Shown piece by piece: positions 9,945 to 17,863 of a stretch of DNA of 34,579 nucleotides. The number at the start of each line of letters is the position of its first letter. Within the stretch, counting starts at the first letter, position 1. Source of the stretch: Patescibacteria group bacterium (GTDB lineage: Bacteria; Patescibacteriota; Minisyncoccia; Phycocordibacterales; GWA1-40-21). The DNA lies in contig JAGWZI010000006.1 in NCBI GenBank assembly GCA_018968925.1, positions 1-34,579 of the forward strand. Direction: 5' to 3'. The notes below the pieces were generated by a model that searched no databases, was not told the origin of the DNA, and saw only the letters and a list, made by a program, of their open reading frames with translations. The position numbers and the translations under genes are program-made.

Positions 9945-10385
9945 TTATTTGACCGAACCGCCGGCCTTTTCAATCTTGGCTTTCGCTTCGGCCGACGCGA
10001 GGCAACCGGTGACGGAGAGTTTCTTCGTGATATCGCCTGTGCCGAGGATCTTCACGGACGGCATTTGTCCGCCGCGAACGCGAACGAGTCCCTTGCCGGC
10101 GAGGATCGCCGGCGTGACCGCGTCTCCTGCGGAAAACACCGCGTCGAGCGCGACAAGGTTGACCACCGCCGGTTTTGCACGGAACGCGACGTTGCTGTTC
10201 TTGCCGCGGCCGCGGAGCTTCGGCATGCGCTTGATGATGTCGCGCATTTCCGGACGGCCTTTATGGCCGGCGCGGGCCGTCTGGCCCTTGCCGCCGCGGC
10301 CGGATGTCTTGCCGCGCTTGCCGCCGCGGCCGATCATCGGATATTTCTTATTCGGGGTCTTGCGGACCAGTTCGTGGATTTTCAT
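9945..10385 (-). CDS. rplO: 50S ribosomal protein L15
   Basis: GRGGKRGKTSGRGGKGQTARAG; start MKIHEL. Confidence 0.93.
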   Translation of the reverse strand: MKIHELVRKTPNKKYPMIGRGGKRGKTSGRGGKGQTARAGHKGRPEMRDIIKRMPKLRGRGKNSNVAFRAKPAVVNLVALDAVFSAGDAVTPAILAGKGLVRVRGGQMPSVKILGTGDITKKLSVTGCLASAEAKAKIEKAGGSVK

Positions 10386-10389
10386 ATGA

Positions 10390-11049
10390 TTATTCTGCGG
10401 ATTTCTCCGATTTCTCCTTGACCTCTTCCTTCGCGTCGGCAAAGAGCACGGCCGGCTTTTTCTTGGCAAACGCCGAAAGCGCCATGACCGCCGCGCGGGC
10501 GATGTTGAGCTTGTTCTTTGACGGCGAGACGATTTTCGCCGTCACGTCCGTGATGCCGGCAAGCTCGATGACGTTCTTCACCGCGCTGCCTGCCGAGACG
10601 CCGCGGCCCGGTGCCGGGATGATCATGACGCGACCCGAGGAATATTTTGCCGACACGTCGTGCGGAACGGACATCGATTTCGTGAGCGAAAGCTCGACGA
10701 TATTTTTTTTCGCGCTCCGGTACGCCTTGTCGATGGCGGCCGAGGTGTCGTTCGCCTTGCCCGTGCCGACGCCGACGGAACCCTTCCTGTTGCCGATGAC
10801 CATGGCGATCGAGAAATTCATGCGCTTGCCGCCTTTCGTGACGCGGGTGACGCGGCGGATATTCAAAATTTTCTGGTCAAATTCCGGCTTCACGCGCTCC
10901 GGGCGGCCTGCGCTCGGGCGACGGTTCTTCGGACGATCCATGCGCGGACCGCTCCGGCGCGCGAACGGCGCCTTCGGCGCGGCGTTTTCTGCCGGCGCTT
11001 GCGGCGCGGTCACGTTCTGCTTCGTTTCTGTGGTTGTCGTTTCAGTCAT
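10390..11049 (-). CDS. rpsE: 30S ribosomal protein S5 with Ala/Pro-rich N-terminal extension
   Basis: RVTRVTKGGKRMNFSIAMVIGNRKGSVGVGTGKA. Start MTETTTT preferred. Confidence 0.94.
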   Translation of the reverse strand: MTETTTTETKQNVTAPQAPAENAAPKAPFARRSGPRMDRPKNRRPSAGRPERVKPEFDQKILNIRRVTRVTKGGKRMNFSIAMVIGNRKGSVGVGTGKANDTSAAIDKAYRSAKKNIVELSLTKSMSVPHDVSAKYSSGRVMIIPAPGRGVSAGSAVKNVIELAGITDVTAKIVSPSKNKLNIARAAVMALSAFAKKKPAVLFADAKEEVKEKSEKSAE

Positions 11050-11053
11050 GATA

Positions 11054-11401
11054 TTAGAATTCAAGTCCTCCTTCGCGGGCGCCGTCGGCGAACGCCTTGA
11101 TCTTGCCGGTATAAATGAACCCGCCGCGGTCGAAGACGACTTTCTTCACACCCTTGGCGATGGCAAGCTTCGCAATCTCCTTGCCCGCGTTCTTCGATTT
11201 CTCGACGAGGCCCTTGCCCGCCGCTTCCGCCGCGGACGACGCCGCGAGCGTCACGCCTTTCGTATCGTCGATCACCTGTCCGTAGACGGACGTGTTCGAC
11301 TTGTGCACTGAGAGACGCGGCCGCTCCGCCGTGCCCGAAACCTTCGCGCGGATGCGCGCGTGGCGGGTCGTGACGCTCGTTTGTTTGCTTTTGGTATTCA
11401 T
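11054..11401 (-). CDS. rplR: 50S ribosomal protein L18
   Basis: RHARIRAKVSGTAERPRLSVHKSNTSVYGQVIDD; VVFDRGGFIYTGKIKAFADGAREGGLEF. Confidence 0.94.
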   Translation of the reverse strand: MNTKSKQTSVTTRHARIRAKVSGTAERPRLSVHKSNTSVYGQVIDDTKGVTLAASSAAEAAGKGLVEKSKNAGKEIAKLAIAKGVKKVVFDRGGFIYTGKIKAFADGAREGGLEF

Positions 11402-11405
11402 ATGA

Positions 11406-11939
11406 TTATGCGGTCTTCTTGCCCTCCTTTCTGCGGACGACCTCGTCTTCGAAACGGATGCCCTTGCCCTTGTACGGCTCCGGCTTCTTGATGGCGCGGA
11501 GTCCTGCGGCAAAGCTCGAGACGAGTTCCTTGTCTATCCCTGCGATGACGAGAACACCCTTGTCGGATGTGATCTTGATGCCTTTCGGGATGGCGACCTT
11601 TACCGGGTGCGAGAAGCCGACCTTGAGCGTGATGTCCGCAGGGGCGATGTCGGCCTTGTAGCCGATGCCTTCGACGACCATGCGCTTCACGTATTCCTTG
11701 TTCACGCCCGCGATCATGTTCTTGATGTGCGACGCGTACGTGCCCCAGAGCGCCTTGTTTTCGAGCGTCTCGGCGGCGGGCGCGAGCGTGACGTGGTTGT
11801 CCGCGACCGCGATACGGATGTTCTTCTTGAACGGGCGGGAAAGTTCGCCGAGCGGTCCCTTGACCGTGACCGTGCCCTGGGCGACCGCGACGGTCGTCTT
11901 TTCCGGGATTGCTATGGGTTTTTTGCCGATACGCGACAT
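11406..11939 (-). CDS. rplF: 50S ribosomal protein L6
   Basis: MSRIGKKPIAIPEKTTV; C-terminal KKPEPYKGKGIRFEDEVVRRKEGKK. Confidence 0.96.
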   Translation of the reverse strand: MSRIGKKPIAIPEKTTVAVAQGTVTVKGPLGELSRPFKKNIRIAVADNHVTLAPAAETLENKALWGTYASHIKNMIAGVNKEYVKRMVVEGIGYKADIAPADITLKVGFSHPVKVAIPKGIKITSDKGVLVIAGIDKELVSSFAAGLRAIKKPEPYKGKGIRFEDEVVRRKEGKKTA

Positions 11940-11952
11940 GATGATGAAAAAT

Positions 11953-12345
11953 TTACCAGATGCGGAAGAGCGCCTCGCCGCCCGCTTTCGCCTTGATCGC
12001 CTCCTTGTCGGAGAGGATGCCTGCGGGCGTCGAGAGGATGAGCGCGCCGAAGCCGCCCTTGAACGGACGGATCTCGGAGACCGGCATGTAGACGCGGCGC
12101 GACGGTTTCGAGACGCGCGCGACGCCCGCGATCCGCGGCGTTTTTTCCGCGCCATAGGCGAGCTCGATGTCGAGCATCGCGCCGCCCTTCCCCGCCGAGA
12201 CGGATTTGACGAAGCCGGCGCGCACCAAGGCTTCGGCCACCGCCGATTTCAATTTCGACGCGCGGACGGAGACCGTGTCCTTGCCGACACGGTTGCCGTT
12301 CTTGAGACGGATGATGAGATCGCCGATCGTGTCAGTGATTACCAT
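11953..12345 (-). CDS. rpsH: 30S ribosomal protein S8
   Basis: [15 protein letters not shown]-terminal [19 protein letters not shown]. Confidence 0.95.
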   Translation of the reverse strand: MVITDTIGDLIIRLKNGNRVGKDTVSVRASKLKSAVAEALVRAGFVKSVSAGKGGAMLDIELAYGAEKTPRIAGVARVSKPSRRVYMPVSEIRPFKGGFGALILSTPAGILSDKEAIKAKAGGEALFRIW

Positions 12346-12524
12346 GATGATTTTTTGACGCCCGGGATCTTACCCTCATTCGCGAATTCGCGGAAGCAGA
12401 TGCGGCAGAGACCGAAGTCGCGCATGAAGCCGTGCTTGCGGCCGCAACGGAAACAGCGCCGAACGACCCGTGAGGCGAATTTCGGCTTCTTTTCCGACCG
12501 CGTGATGACTGATTTTTTTGCCAT
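12339..12524 (-). CDS. rpsN: 30S ribosomal protein S14, zinc-finger type
   Basis: [61 protein letters not shown] with two CxxC pairs. Confidence 0.95.
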   Translation of the reverse strand: MAKKSVITRSEKKPKFASRVVRRCFRCGRKHGFMRDFGLCRICFREFANEGKIPGVKKSSW

Positions 12525-12536
12525 AAGCAAACAAAA

Positions 12537-12589
12537 AAGCTTCGAAAAGCTTGTGGAACGATACTAGCAAGAAGCCTTGCGAAAGTCAA
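12537..12589 (-). promoter_or_regulatory. rpsN operon promoter and 5'-terminal leader hairpin
   Basis: Minus strand TTGACT (12584-12589)-N17-TAGTAT (12561-12566, extended TGC), then AAGCTT-TTCG-AAGCTT (12537-12552) followed by TTTT. Confidence 0.7.
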
Positions 12590-12596
12590 CAAAGGA

Positions 12597-12618
12597 AACG
12601 CCCGCTTCCGCGGGCATC
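12597..12618 (-). terminator. Intrinsic-terminator-like hairpin after rplE
   Basis: Minus strand GCCCGC-GGAA-GCGGGC then GTTTCCTTT. Confidence 0.5.
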
Positions 12619-12623
12619 ATGGC

Positions 12624-13184
12624 TTATTTCTTCCCTTTTTTCGACTCATCACCCTTCTTGAAGGGAAAGCCGAGATAATCGAAGAGGGCTTTCGCGGCGG
12701 CTTTATCATGCGCCGTCGTGACGATCGTCACCGCCATGCCGAAAACATCTTTCAATTCTTCGTCTGCCGATTCCGGGAAAACGTTGTTCTCTCTCACCGC
12801 GATCGTGTAGTTGCCCATGTCGTCGATCGCGCCCGCCGAGAGGCCGCGGAAGTCCTTCGTGCGCGGCAGGGCGACATCGACGAGCTTGTCGAGAAAATCG
12901 AACATGCGCGCGCCGCGGAGCGTGACCTGGTAGCCGACAAGGTCGCCCTCGCGCACCTTGAAGGTGGCGACGGATTTCTTGGCGGTCTTCGCCACCGCCT
13001 TCTGGCCGGTGATCTTGGCAAGGCGGTCGTCGACGATCTTGTTCTTGTTCTTATCCTTGAACGATCCCGTGCCGACGGAGACGACCACTTTCGTGATCTT
13101 CGGCGTCTGCATCGGATTCGTGATATGGAGCACGCCCTTGAGCGCCTCGAATGCCTTCTGCTGTTTTTGCCTGATGGATATCAT
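12624..13184 (-). CDS. rplE: 50S ribosomal protein L5
   Basis: TNPMQTPKITKVVVSVGTG; LRGARMFDFLDKLVDVALPRTKDFRG. Confidence 0.96.
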   Translation of the reverse strand: MISIRQKQQKAFEALKGVLHITNPMQTPKITKVVVSVGTGSFKDKNKNKIVDDRLAKITGQKAVAKTAKKSVATFKVREGDLVGYQVTLRGARMFDFLDKLVDVALPRTKDFRGLSAGAIDDMGNYTIAVRENNVFPESADEELKDVFGMAVTIVTTAHDKAAAKALFDYLGFPFKKGDESKKGKK

Positions 13185-13193
13185 GGAAATGGT

Positions 13194-13493
13194 TTATAGT
13201 TCCTGGCCGGTCTTCCTCGACGCGCGGACGAATTTCCCGCTGATCATCTTTTTGCCGGTGCGCACGCGCTTGCCGCTCTCGACGAGCATGGCGTTCGAAA
13301 CGTGGATCGGCATGACCTTCTCGATCGTCTGGCCCTTGCCCGAGGACGTCCGGCGGCGTTCATGCTTTTTGTGCTTGTTCACGCCGTCGACGACGATAAG
13401 GTTTTTCTTCGGATACGCGGCAAGCACCTTGCCAGACTTTCCCTTGTCCTTGCCTGCGATGACGATGACATTGTCCCCTTTCTTGATCTTCAT
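13194..13493 (-). CDS. rplX: 50S ribosomal protein L24
   Basis: KKGDNVIVIAGKDKGKSGKVLAAYPKKNLIVVDGVNKHKKH (KOW motif). Confidence 0.95.
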   Translation of the reverse strand: MKIKKGDNVIVIAGKDKGKSGKVLAAYPKKNLIVVDGVNKHKKHERRRTSSGKGQTIEKVMPIHVSNAMLVESGKRVRTGKKMISGKFVRASRKTGQEL

Positions 13494-13502
13494 AAAAATG
13501 AT

Positions 13503-13874
13503 TTAGACGATTTCTGGCGCGAGCGAACCGATCTTCTTGAAACCGAGCTCGACGACCTCGCGCGGGATCGGACCGAAAACGCGGCCGGCGATCGGCTCCT
13601 GCTTGCCCTTTTCGATGACGACGACCGCATTCTCGTCGAAGCGGATGTAGGAACCGTCGGCGCGGCGGAACGGTTTCCGCTGGCGGACGATGACGCCGTA
13701 GAGAATGTCTTTCTTCTTCACCTGCTTGCGCGGTTCGGCCTTCTGCACCGAGAAAACGACGACTTCACCGATCTCCGCCCAGCGCTTTTTTGACGAGCCG
13801 AGCACCTTGAAAATGCGCCCGATGAGCGCTCCCGAATTGTCCGTAACCTGCACGAGTGATCGGTCTTGCAACAT
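13503..13874 (-). CDS. rplN: 50S ribosomal protein L14
   Basis: MLQDRSLVQVTDNSGALIGRIFKVLG; GRVFGPIPREVVELGFKKIGSLAPEIV. Confidence 0.96.
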   Translation of the reverse strand: MLQDRSLVQVTDNSGALIGRIFKVLGSSKKRWAEIGEVVVFSVQKAEPRKQVKKKDILYGVIVRQRKPFRRADGSYIRFDENAVVVIEKGKQEPIAGRVFGPIPREVVELGFKKIGSLAPEIV

Positions 13875-13884
13875 GATGGTGAAA

Positions 13885-14148
13885 TTATTTTCTGATGATG
13901 GCGAAGCGCTTGTTCTTCGAGATCGGCCGCGTCTCGACGATCTCGACCGAGTCGCCGACATGCGCGGTATTGCCCGCGTCGTGCGCCATGATCTTCTTCT
14001 CGCGCTTGATGAATTTGCCGTACTTCGGGTGCTTCTTGAACGAGGAGATCTCGACGACGATCGTGTCTTTCATCTTGGTCGAAACGACCGTGCCGTGGAG
14101 CATCTTGCCGTTCGTTTCCGTTTTCTTTTGTGCCGCCTGTTTCTTCAT
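13885..14148 (-). CDS. rpsQ: 30S ribosomal protein S17
   Basis: GTVVSTKMKDTIVVEISSFKKHPKYGKFIKREKKIMAHD. Confidence 0.94.
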   Translation of the reverse strand: MKKQAAQKKTETNGKMLHGTVVSTKMKDTIVVEISSFKKHPKYGKFIKREKKIMAHDAGNTAHVGDSVEIVETRPISKNKRFAIIRK

Positions 14149-14149
14149 A

Positions 14150-14344
14150 TTATTGCTTCATTTCGGCCTCGCGCAGGAGGGTCTTGATGCGGGCAATGTC
14201 TTTTTTCGCCGTGCGAAGCGCGCGAACGTTCTTCGTCTGGTGCTTCTTGATGCCGAGACGGACAGTATGCACGAGCTCCGTCGTTTCCGCAAGCGCGTCG
14301 GCAAGTTCCTTCGTATTCTTCTTTCGCAGGTCTTTCGTTTTCAT
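14150..14344 (-). CDS. rpmC: 50S ribosomal protein L29
   Basis: MKTKDLRKKNTKELADALAE...RALRTAKKDIARIKTLLREAE; position between rplP and rpsQ. Confidence 0.92.
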   Translation of the reverse strand: MKTKDLRKKNTKELADALAETTELVHTVRLGIKKHQTKNVRALRTAKKDIARIKTLLREAEMKQ

Positions 14345-14348
14345 GGCA

Positions 14349-14768
14349 TTAGAATCGGGCGATGACTTTCGTGTCGACCGGCAGTTTCGTGCCGCCTTTG
14401 CGCAGAATCTCGCGCGCGAGCGTTTCGTCCACGCCGTCGACCTCAAACAGCACGCGGCCGGGCTTGACGATCGCGACGTAGCCCTCAAGCTCGCCTTTGC
14501 CCTTGCCCATCTTCACTTCGGCCGGTTTCTGCGTGTACGGATGGTCCGGGAAGATGCGCGTCCAGATCTTGCCGGATTTCGGCATGGTGTGGGCAATCGC
14601 TTTCCTGGCCGATTCGATCTGGTTCGACTTGATGCGGCCGGCCGAGAGCGATTTGAGACCGAACGAACCGAAGGAGACCTTCGTGCCGCGCGTTTCCACG
14701 CCGATCTTGTCCGCGTTTTCGCGGAACGTATGCGCCTTGCGGAATTTTACTTTTTTGGGGACAAGCAT
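14349..14768 (-). CDS. rplP: 50S ribosomal protein L16
   Basis: MLVPKKVKFRKAH; GKIWTRIFPDHPYTQKPAEVKMGKGKGELEGYVA. Confidence 0.96.
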   Translation of the reverse strand: MLVPKKVKFRKAHTFRENADKIGVETRGTKVSFGSFGLKSLSAGRIKSNQIESARKAIAHTMPKSGKIWTRIFPDHPYTQKPAEVKMGKGKGELEGYVAIVKPGRVLFEVDGVDETLAREILRKGGTKLPVDTKVIARF

Positions 14769-14777
14769 GATGGTAAA

Positions 14778-15443
14778 TTATTTCTTATCCTTGGCGAAGA
14801 CATCGCCCTTGTAGATCCAGACCTTGATGCCGATGTCGCCGTAGGTCATGTGCGCCTTCTCCTGCGCGTAGTCGATGTCGGCGCGCAAGGTCTGGAGCGG
14901 CACGCGACCCTTCTTGAGCTCTTCCGAGCGCGAGATTTCCGCGCCGCCGAGCCGGCCGCCGCAATAGACGCGCACGCCTTTGACGTCGCGGTTCGCCATC
15001 ACCTTTTCGATGGTCTGTTTCATGACGCGGCGGAACGGCAAGCGCTTCTCGAGGCCCTCCGCCATCATGGCGGCGACGATCGCCGCGTTCGATTCGGGCG
15101 AGCGGACTTCCTCGATGTCGAGCTTGAAGTCCTGCGGAATGGCGAGCTTTTTCTTCGCCGCGAACTTCAAGATGTCCTTGCGCAGGGCGACGGAGCCTTC
15201 GCCGTTCCGGCCGATGACGAGACCCGGGCGCGAGGTTTTGATGATCAGGCGGAATGTCTTGTCGTTGCGCTCCATCTCGATCGAGGCGACGTACTGGCCG
15301 CGCATCTTCTTTTCGAGGTATTCGCGGAGCGTCATGTCGGCCTTCAGGAATTCCTTGTACTTTTTGCCTGAGGAGAACCAGCGGGACTTCCAGTCCCTGA
15401 TGACGCCGAGCCTATGGGAATACGGGTGAACGGTGTGCGACAT
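14778..15443 (-). CDS. rpsC: 30S ribosomal protein S3
   Basis: MSHTVHPYSHRLGVIRDWKSRWF; GLVIGRNGEG KH-type motif; VYCGGRLGGAEISRSE. Confidence 0.96.
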   Translation of the reverse strand: MSHTVHPYSHRLGVIRDWKSRWFSSGKKYKEFLKADMTLREYLEKKMRGQYVASIEMERNDKTFRLIIKTSRPGLVIGRNGEGSVALRKDILKFAAKKKLAIPQDFKLDIEEVRSPESNAAIVAAMMAEGLEKRLPFRRVMKQTIEKVMANRDVKGVRVYCGGRLGGAEISRSEELKKGRVPLQTLRADIDYAQEKAHMTYGDIGIKVWIYKGDVFAKDKK

Positions 15444-15447
15444 GGTA

Positions 15448-15825
15448 TTACTTGGTTGCTTTGGCTTTCGCCTTTTTCTTCGCCGGCATCGCGTCAGTCG
15501 TGTCGAGTTCGATCATGACGCGGCTCGTGCGCTTCGCGATCGGGAACGCCATGCCGCGGGCGCGCGGACGGCGGCGCTTGAGCGTCATGCCGGAATCGAC
15601 GCGCATGGTGCGGACGAAGAGCTTGTCTGCGGAAATATTGAAATTGTGCGCGGCGTTCGCGACGGCGGAGGCGAGCAGGTCCGCGAGCGGTTTGCCGGCG
15701 CGCTTCGGTAAAAAGGCGAGCGCGTCCGCCGCATCGGATGCGGTCTTGCCCTTCACCAGGTTCGCCACGAGGCGGACCTTGCGCGGAGACTGGCGATAGT
15801 CGCTGAGTTTTGCCGTGATGATCAT
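15448..15825 (-). CDS. rplV: 50S ribosomal protein L22
   Basis: SPRKVRLVANLVKGK; SAVANAAHNFNISADKLFVRTMRVDSGMTLKRRRPRARGMA. Confidence 0.95.
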   Translation of the reverse strand: MIITAKLSDYRQSPRKVRLVANLVKGKTASDAADALAFLPKRAGKPLADLLASAVANAAHNFNISADKLFVRTMRVDSGMTLKRRRPRARGMAFPIAKRTSRVMIELDTTDAMPAKKKAKAKATK

Positions 15826-15829
15826 GGTA

Positions 15830-16171
15830 TTACTTCTTCGCTTCGACGGACGCCTTGGCCGCTTTCGCCGCGGTCGCCTCGGCTTCCTTCGCCGCGGCAT
15901 CGATCTCCTTCTGCATCTTGCCGCCGTGGCGGATGAACTTGCGCGTCGGCGAGAATTCGCCGAGCCGGTGGCCGACCATGTCCTCGGTCACGAGGACCTC
16001 GACATGGCTCTTGCCGTTATGCACGCCGAAATTGAAGCCGACCATTTCCGGAGCGATTTGGCTGCGGCGCGACCACGTCTTGATGACGCCGGTCTCGATC
16101 GGTTTTTTGCCTGCTATTTTCTTGAGCAGTTTTTCGTCGACGTATGGGCCTTTTGAAAGCGATCGTGCCAT
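15830..16171 (-). CDS. rpsS: 30S ribosomal protein S19 with Ala/Lys-rich C-terminal extension
   Basis: [54 protein letters not shown]. Confidence 0.96.
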   Translation of the reverse strand: MARSLSKGPYVDEKLLKKIAGKKPIETGVIKTWSRRSQIAPEMVGFNFGVHNGKSHVEVLVTEDMVGHRLGEFSPTRKFIRHGGKMQKEIDAAAKEAEATAAKAAKASVEAKK

Positions 16172-16188
16172 AAAGAAAGCAAAATAAT

Positions 16189-16238
16189 AAGCTCGCGGGA
16201 GCTTGGTAGCATGCTAGCAAAAATCGGCCGAATGTCAA
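16189..16238 (-). promoter_or_regulatory. rpsS operon promoter and 5'-terminal leader hairpin
   Basis: Minus strand TTGACA (16233-16238)-N16-TAGCAT (16211-16216, extended TGC), then AAGCTC-CCGC-GAGCTT (16189-16204) followed by ATTATTTT. Confidence 0.7.
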
Positions 16239-16242
16239 CAGC

Positions 16243-16341
16243 CTATTGACCGCCGGCGCCGGCCAAATGCATGAAAAAGAGGCTTGCGCCGATGATGAGG
16301 ACGAAGGCGACGAGAAATTTGAAGAATGCCGAATCGAACAT
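16243..16341 (-). CDS. Small 32-aa single-TM protein (not in the ORF track)
   Basis: MFDSAFFKFLVAFVLIIGASLFFMHLAGAGGQ. Extended -10 TGGTATGAT (16348-16355) ends 6 nt before the ATG. Confidence 0.55.
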   Translation of the reverse strand: MFDSAFFKFLVAFVLIIGASLFFMHLAGAGGQ

Positions 16342-16371
16342 GCCGCTATCATACCACGCCGGGAATATCGG

Positions 16372-17664
16372 CTAAAAGCCGAAAAAACGGGCGATCGCGC
16401 CGAAAAATCCCCTGCCCGAGACGGCCGCCGCGGCCGTCTCGGCGAACGGATTCGCGGCGGCGGACGAGCTCGCCGCCGGTTGCACGGCGACCGCCGGCGA
16501 CTTTTTCAAAACAAGCGAGACATGCGCCGCAGAGCTTGCGGCGACGGATTGCGCCGCAACCGACGGCGGCAGAGGCAGGCTTGTCGAAGCGACGATGCCG
16601 CCCGACGGATCGAGAAGCGCGACCGATCCTGACGCCGAGAGGCCGGTATCGGCGTGCGCGAAGACGACGCTCGAGCTCGCGAGAACGATCGTGTCCGCCG
16701 GCACGCCGAACGAACTCGATCCTTGCGAAAATCTCCAGCCGCCGAGATTGATCTCCGCAGTATCGGCGTTCGAGAGACGGATGCCTGCCGGCAGGACGGC
16801 GAGCGAGACGGCCGGCGCCGCGACATGAACGGTCGCGCGCGAAACCGCCGCGATGCCGTTCATCGTCCCGTTCAGGATGACCGGATAATCACCCGGGTAT
16901 TTATAGATGTGCGATACGTTCTGCCCCGCCGCCTGCGTACCGTCGCCGAACGACCAGGCAAAAGATGGCTGATAATAGGAAATATTCGCCGATGCCGAGA
17001 ATTTTGCGGCGAATGCGACCGATGCGCCGACGGTCGCGAGCCGGTCGCGGCCGGCCGAAACGGAAAACGGCTGACTGTCCTGCCAATTTGAGAGCGCCGC
17101 CGGATTCTGGTGGCTCGAGACATACACGATCTTGGTTATGACGGTCGTCGTGGCGGTCGAAGTCGCCGAAGCGCCGGCATCTGTTGACGTCGCCGTCGAG
17201 GTCGCCGGGTTATCCTGATTGCCACCGCCAGACCCTCCAGAAGCAAGAAAAATAGAATACGGCGCAGGCAAAGAAAAAGAATTGCCGTCCGCATCCTTCG
17301 CCGACAGCACGACGTGGTACTCCCCTGCAGGTGCAATCGGCGAAGAGGCGTTTGAAGACGTCTTGCCGTCCCATGTTTTCTCCGCATCGGTCGCCGTCGC
17401 ATAGACGGTAAAATACCGCGTATAATCGGCCGTGCAGGTGTCGACGGATGGGCAGATATACAAGCGGCTGAAATAGACCGGCCCATCCGTTCCAATGCCG
17501 ATCGTCACACTTTCCCCGAGATCGGGACGGAATGTGGCGTTCGCGGCCGCGCTGTTTAGGGTAAAAGAGGAAATCTGCGGCGTATCCGCGAGTGCGGGCG
17601 CGGCAAACAAAAATCCGAAAGAGCAAACAGCCGCGGCAAGCGCGGCACGAGTGATGTGTTTCAT
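16372..17664 (-). CDS. Secreted surface protein with PKD-like and lamin-tail-like domains
   Basis: Signal peptide MKHITRAALAAAVCSFGFLFAAPALA; PKD SFAWSFGDGTQAAGQNVSHIYKYPGDYPVIL; lamin-tail-like IRLSNADTAEINLGGWRF. -10 TACAAT at 17675-17680. Confidence 0.75.
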   Translation of the reverse strand: MKHITRAALAAAVCSFGFLFAAPALADTPQISSFTLNSAAANATFRPDLGESVTIGIGTDGPVYFSRLYICPSVDTCTADYTRYFTVYATATDAEKTWDGKTSSNASSPIAPAGEYHVVLSAKDADGNSFSLPAPYSIFLASGGSGGGNQDNPATSTATSTDAGASATSTATTTVITKIVYVSSHQNPAALSNWQDSQPFSVSAGRDRLATVGASVAFAAKFSASANISYYQPSFAWSFGDGTQAAGQNVSHIYKYPGDYPVILNGTMNGIAAVSRATVHVAAPAVSLAVLPAGIRLSNADTAEINLGGWRFSQGSSSFGVPADTIVLASSSVVFAHADTGLSASGSVALLDPSGGIVASTSLPLPPSVAAQSVAASSAAHVSLVLKKSPAVAVQPAASSSAAANPFAETAAAAVSGRGFFGAIARFFGF

Positions 17665-17716
17665 AGCTACGCATATTGTAGCAATCAATCGCGACAAATA
17701 AAATTGTTGATAACTC

Positions 17717-17790
17717 AAAAACGGCGTGCCAATTATTTTTGCGAGGCGGAGCCAGGTCTGGTCAGCAAAATAATTGGCGCGCCGTTTTTT
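17717..17790. repeat. Composite palindrome copy A: ~25-bp inverted arms around a 22-bp core shared with copy B
   Basis: + strand AAAAACGGCGTGCCAATTATTTTTGC (17717-17742) / core GAGGCGGAGCCAGGTCTGGTCA (17743-17764) / GCAAAATAATTGGCGCGCCGTTTTTT (17765-17790). Flanking T-runs on both strands also fit a bidirectional terminator. Confidence 0.85.
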
Positions 17791-17798
17791 CAGGCAAA

Positions 17799-17827
17799 AC
17801 AAAAACTCCCCTTTCGGGGAGTTTTTG
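17799..17827. terminator. Bidirectional intrinsic terminator downstream of the surface-protein gene
   Basis: AAAAACTCCCC-TTTC-GGGGAGTTTTT reads as a terminator on either strand. Confidence 0.8.
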
Positions 17828-17835
17828 CAACCATC

Positions 17836-17863
17836 AGGTGAGAGCTTTCGCTCTCGCCTGACC
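17836..17863. repeat. Stem-loop immediately 3' of the surface-protein gene
   Basis: TCAGGTGAGAGC-TTTC-GCTCTCGCCTGA, a near-perfect inverted repeat. Confidence 0.65.
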
